NCBI GenBank assembly: GCA_026936325.1
Contig: JAPTHN010000011.1
Coordinates: 50,990,629 to 51,054,628, forward strand
Length of the DNA: 64,000 nt
Direction: 5' to 3'
From: Platynereis dumerilii
Taxonomy: Eukaryota; Annelida; Polychaeta; Phyllodocida; Nereididae
In this document: in pieces, positions 59,914 to 64,000 of the stretch
Numbering within the stretch: position 1 is the first letter of the stretch
Layout of the letters: each line of letters begins with the position of its first letter
Notes under the pieces: model-generated
Database searches by the model: none
Told to the model about the DNA's origin: nothing
Seen by the model: only the letters and a program-made list of their open reading frames with translations
Position numbers and translations under genes: made by a program

Positions 59914-60112
59914 TACCGTAAAATGGGGTAAAGTTGGCATGCGATTTCGACCCACTTAATGGCAGAAATGCCGACTTTTCCTCACTGACACGTGGGGCAA
60001 CTTTGCCAAAGACACCCGTGTCAGTGAGAAAAGTTTGCATTTCTTCCATTAAGTGGGTCGAAATAGCGTGCCAACTTTACCCCGGATTGCAACTTAACCC
60101 CTTTCTACGGTA
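59914..60112. mobile_element. Palindromic MITE (199 bp)
   Basis: TACCGTA at the left and TACGGTA at the right, with long inner complementarity (GGGGTAAAGTTGGCATGC / GCGTGCCAACTTTACCCC; TTTCGACCCACTTAATGG / CCATTAAGTGGGTCGAAA; CACTGACACG / CGTGTCAGTG). It would form an almost full-length hairpin. Confidence 0.8.
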
Positions 60113-60349
60113 GTACATATAATTTACTTAATCAACTGAGTAAATGTTAGGTATGCAAAGAAACAGAGAAACTTATATACAGAATAACAACATTTACATT
60201 GATTACAAAGGGAAGGAAATCTGGATAAGTAACTTGATCATTGTTGAACAAGGGGACTCAGGGGCGGCTATATTTGTGCTTCATGGATTTCTGGAGAGCT
60301 GAAAGTTTGGTAGCAGTTGGCGCCCAAGAAGACTCTTGTCTGTTCGCTT

Positions 60350-60900
60350 CAAAGTATTGACTGTATATTTCTTCATATTAGAAACTGTCCATTCTTTTCA
60401 TAACAGAGACTGGATACAGTATTTTCATCCAATACAGACTGTATATTCTTTTCAATGGACAGTACATTCTTCTCGTCAAAGAGACTGTTGATTGAATAGT
60501 GGCAATTTCGTTCATAATAGAAACTGTCTATTATCCTCATTAAGATCTATTTTCTTCAAAGGCTGTCTGTTCTTTTTGTAATAGAGACTGTCGTCTGTTC
60601 CCTTCAATATGGAGAATGTCTATTCTCTAAATTCTCCTGATAATAGAGACTGTATAAACTTCATAATCAAGCTATTCTTTTCAATATAGGAATTATCTAT
60701 TAATTTCGTCACAGAGACAGTCTGTTCTTAACATGGCGAATGTTTATTCCCTTGATAATGAGATTACCTTCATAATAGAGCTGTCCTCTTCAACATAGAG
60801 CTACGTGTATTCTCTTCAATATGGAGACTGTTAAACTCTACTCTTTTCTAAACAGACCATTTCTAAACAGACCATCTATACTCCATTTCCTTCACAACAT
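60350..60900. repeat. Degenerate ~33-bp repeat
   Basis: Loose copies of TAATAGAGACTGTCTATTCT and CTTTTCAATATGGAGACTGT; strongly diverged. Confidence 0.6.
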
Positions 60901-60904
60901 CATA

Positions 60905-61065
60905 AAGAGGTGTGTGAGTGAGTTCGTGTTTTACGCCCCAACATCCTAAAGAGGTTCATTGCTGATAAAGATTTGCCAATGAATTATTTCTGAACCTTAA
61001 ATTGAACCCCGGACCTTCAAAGGAGCAAGCCAATTTACCAACTAGGCCACCTACTGCATCCACAG
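60905..61065 (-). mobile_element. tRNA-like SINE fragment
   Basis: Minus-strand GTGGCCTAGTTGGTAAATTG and GGTCCGGGGTTCAATTTAAG (box A and B-like), body ending GGGGCGTAAAACACGAACTC. Confidence 0.55.
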
Positions 61066-62569
61066 ACTCAGCTGCACTTTTTGTTTGTCACACCAGGAAA
61101 TTAAATCATTCAGATAACCAATAACAACACAGACTGCCAGCAATTAACTTCTTCCTATTAGCTGCCGGTTACCATAGAATTAATTAACTGACATGTAACG
61201 AAACACCTGGTAAATATTGGCAGTGAAAAACATGCCCAGTGATTTTCTTTTTTAAAGGGGGAACTTGAATAAATCTCATCTTTTTTCTCATAGAAGTAGT
61301 TGTTCATTACATTAAAAAACAAATACTGACACAAACGAGCATATATTACAATATTATTACAGTCCATGAATAACAAGTACTTGCATTTAGCTGCTAGTGG
61401 GCATCAATATGACCTCACAACAGGCCCTATCCATCGCATTGATATTTGTCATTGAGCAACTTCAACTTGTGACCTCATTGATACTCATTTGGTGACTTTT
61501 TTGAAAGCAATGAAAGTATAGGATATAACCTCCCAAACTTCTTATGAGTCACAGAGAATAACATGTCATGGATAGGGAATCAGGGATATGACCTCACAAG
61601 GAACATTTTAGTCCAGTTCTGTAAGCACTTGACGTTCGTCTACAGCAAGTTACATCTTATATGTGCAATTGTGCATATTATGAAATCATTAAAAAAAATA
61701 TATAAGGCTATATAACTGTCACATGAGATTAGACCTGACTTCTGTCCTTAGAAGTTTATTGAACCGGTCATGCTACTGACCTTATCTATTAGAATTATAA
61801 TCAATGCAAGAGTAACCGAGTTAAGATTATGGATTAGTCCTAACAGAACGTAATACTACATAATCTAGACATTAGTGAAGACGTTTCGAAGGTGAATCCT
61901 AATTCCTAAATATTTCTAAAGGTTAATCTGGTTAATCCTTCTGTTACCTAAATGGCTTTCTAAGAAGTCTTCAATTCCTGGTAATACATTGGATAATTCC
62001 TGTTTGCCAACTGACCATAACAGGATTACAGATTATCCCCGATATCCTGTTGTTAACATGCAAAGTCCAAAGTCGGAAATTTAAGAAATGGTATGCGACT
62101 ATACACATGTATTGACTACATTTTTTAATCGATTCATTTGCATAACACTACGTGACAAAAGAACTGAGTCGTAAGGAATTTTTATCCCCATCTAAAATCT
62201 ATGATCTATCAAGGAAGTAATTTCACAGTAGTCACGTACTCCACAGACAACCACATAGTAAACAGATTGATATTGAACTAATAAATGTCACTGTTACTGT
62301 ACATGGTTCCTAGAATATTGCAAATACTGAACTTGCAAGGGCACTTGGAACAGTTCATGTATGCAGTCAATCATGCACTCTTGTGAGTGTCATTGTGCCC
62401 TTGACCAATATCACAATTATGTTGAACTACTCTGTAGTTCTACTTCAGGTTTATATAATAGTGTCATTCACTGTCATCCACAGTAAAATTAATCTTGTTT
62501 ATAAGTATGTGAGCCCATGAGGTCAATCTATCTTTCTTGTCACTTTTTGTGGCAATAGCTTGCCCCAGT

Positions 62570-62666
62570 GCCTACCTGCTCTGCCATTTTGACAAGTCGT
62601 AGGAGTATGCAGCTCTGCCTGCCTGCTCTATCTGCCTGCTCTATCTGCCTGCTCTATTTGCCTGCT

Positions 62667-62701
<35 letters not shown>

Positions 62702-62960
62702 CTCTATCTGCCTGACTGCCTGCTCTATCTGCCTGACTGCCTGCTCTATCTGCCTGCTCTATCTGCCTGTTCTATCTGCCTGTTCTATCTGCCTGCTTTA
62801 TCTGCCTACTCTTATCTGCCTACTCTATCTGCCTACTCTATCTGCCTACTCTATCTGCCTACTCTATCTGCCAACTCTTATCTGCCAACTCTCATAGATC
62901 TACCTACTCTTATCTACCTACTCGATCTTATTTACCTACTCTTATCCACTTACTCTATCT
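62570..62960. repeat. Pyrimidine-rich array (TGCCTGCTCTATC-like)
   Basis: About 25 units of 12-13 bp, grading from TGCCTGCTCTATC through TGCCTACTCTATC to TACCTACTCTTATC. The cysteine/leucine-rich plus-strand ORF is an artefact. Confidence 0.9.
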
Positions 62961-64000
62961 ATATAGATCTATCAAATCTCATCTTTAGAATTTTCTCTGA
63001 TCTCCCTTATCTATATTTTCTAATATCTATCCACCTAAGCCATTTACCTATTCATCAATTTTTCTATCTCTATAACTATATCCATCATAATTTTATAGGC
63101 TTACCATTTGCATTTTGACAAAGACTGCAAAAAAACTACAACTTTAGTATCTGTGAAAAACACTAACATTACCTTCATGGAAAGTACTCAAAATAGATTT
63201 ATGTGATAAAACAGGGTCCCAATATGCATTATGCAGGCACAATATCCGTCAGCAAAAAGAGGATGTTTATGGGTACCTCCTGATGTGCCTGTTCCATTAT
63301 TGATACACTAAATTATAGTTCAGGGAAATATCTACATGCAAATGTTACACTGTCATACAGGCCTATTCCAAATGCAATTATGAAAACCATTTCACAATAA
63401 TGGAATTAAACAAACGTGATAAAATAAATCACATTAACCAGTATCATTTTTCATGGAATCTCTTCAATGCATACTGCATAGAAATCATAGAAATTGTCCC
63501 ATTCAATGGTTCATTATTGCATATGGAGTCTATTGGCAATTTTACCCAGAAAATGATTGCCACAAAAAGAGAATTCTACAGAGTAAGACAATTCTTTCAA
63601 ATTATACCAGAATTGGTGTTTTTTTTTGCAAAAATCAAGTGCTTTAAATCAAATAAATCAATTTAAATCAAATAAATTGTGATTTCAATACATTAAAATC
63701 TCAATTTAAATCTGTCATCCCTGAAATATGCATTTTAAGCATTAAAGCTATAAAATAATCCAAATATTTATGCATCATATATATAGCAACTCACTAAATT
63801 CAAAGAATTTTAAAATAAGGACAAAATTCTGTGATCAATAAAAACAGGAGGAATTCCCTGATATCACATTATACCAGACATAAGTGTTTGTCTGGGGCTA
63901 TCAAATATACCTATTAATGCTATCAGTGTACTTATTAGCAAATTCTCATTTTTTTCTTTTTCTTTTATTGATTATCAATAATCCAGCTATAACTAACTGT

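Larger units (their letters stand above)
58835..64000 (-). other. SLC6 intron, 5' side; no further exon found
   Basis: I looked for TM1-TM4 words (WRFPY, WKGV, CIW) on the minus strand and saw none. The region has SINE fragments (59100-59330), a MITE (59914-60112), a degenerate repeat (60350-60900), a SINE (60905-61065), a pyrimidine-rich array (62570-62960) and AT-rich sequence. Confidence 0.65.

Noticed and set aside
62568-62897. Cys/Leu-rich ORF resembling a small cysteine-rich peptide
   Set aside because: It is a translated TGCCTGCTCTATC microsatellite-like array.
58835-64000. Search for the SLC6 N-terminal exons
   Set aside because: No minus-strand segment with TM1-TM4 words and proper splice sites was seen; they are presumed to lie beyond the window.

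Overview
This is a 64-kb piece of an animal genome, most like an AT-rich marine invertebrate. The reasons are genes split by GT-AG introns, long introns full of tRNA-derived SINEs, hAT-like and palindromic MITEs, a CR1-type LINE, a DIRS-type tyrosine-recombinase retroelement, and many mini- and microsatellites. I cannot fix the phylum from the sequence alone. There are no bacterial operons, no CRISPR array and no convincing functional tRNA or rRNA gene.

Two host genes can be read exon by exon, both on the minus strand. (1) An NKRF-like nuclear RNA-binding protein lies at about 27.8 to 5.6 kb. Its 11 coding exons have splice phases that agree at every junction and total 1035 codons plus a short or unseen C-terminus. 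The order is a Q/G/Y/N low-complexity N-terminus, a proline-rich segment, an RGG domain, two dsRBD-like regions, a G-patch and an R3H domain. (2) The 3' part of an SLC6-family Na+/Cl- neurotransmitter/amino-acid transporter lies at 58.8 to 36.9 kb. Nine exons (393 codons) cover TM5 to TM12 and the C-terminal tail; the N-terminal exons should lie beyond 64 kb. The two genes share a strand but show no direct functional link.

Layout: 1-1.6 kb, end of a hAT-like element. 1.6-4.3 kb, a tandem ~725-bp repeat with RFX-type and DR1 motifs, one unit carrying a CACGTG-rich 1.1-kb insertion. 4.3-5.6 kb, 3' flank. 5.6-27.8 kb, the NKRF-like gene; its 7.7-kb intron 8 holds a cluster of long perfect hairpins, two almost identical 983-bp repeats and a hAT-like element with an 8-bp target duplication, and its 6.7-kb intron 1 holds a DIRS-type element. 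29.2-30.3 kb, a broken CR1 LINE. 31.2-34.2 kb, two large minisatellites. 34.9-36.9 kb, probable SLC6 3' UTR. 36.9-58.8 kb, SLC6 exons and introns; the 12.9-kb intron holds SINEs, a 1.94-kb tandem duplication, a 42-bp x 8 array and a 50-bp array. 58.8-64 kb, upstream intron sequence with MITEs and simple repeats.

No new multi-gene system is apparent. The most notable observations are the FET-like N-terminus plus RGG domain on an NKRF-type protein, an exon whose splice acceptor abuts a SINE tail, the intronic hairpin cluster, the E-box-dense insertion with a paralogous empty site beside it, and a DIRS-type element sitting against a perfect 78-bp inverted repeat that carries a related terminal sequence.
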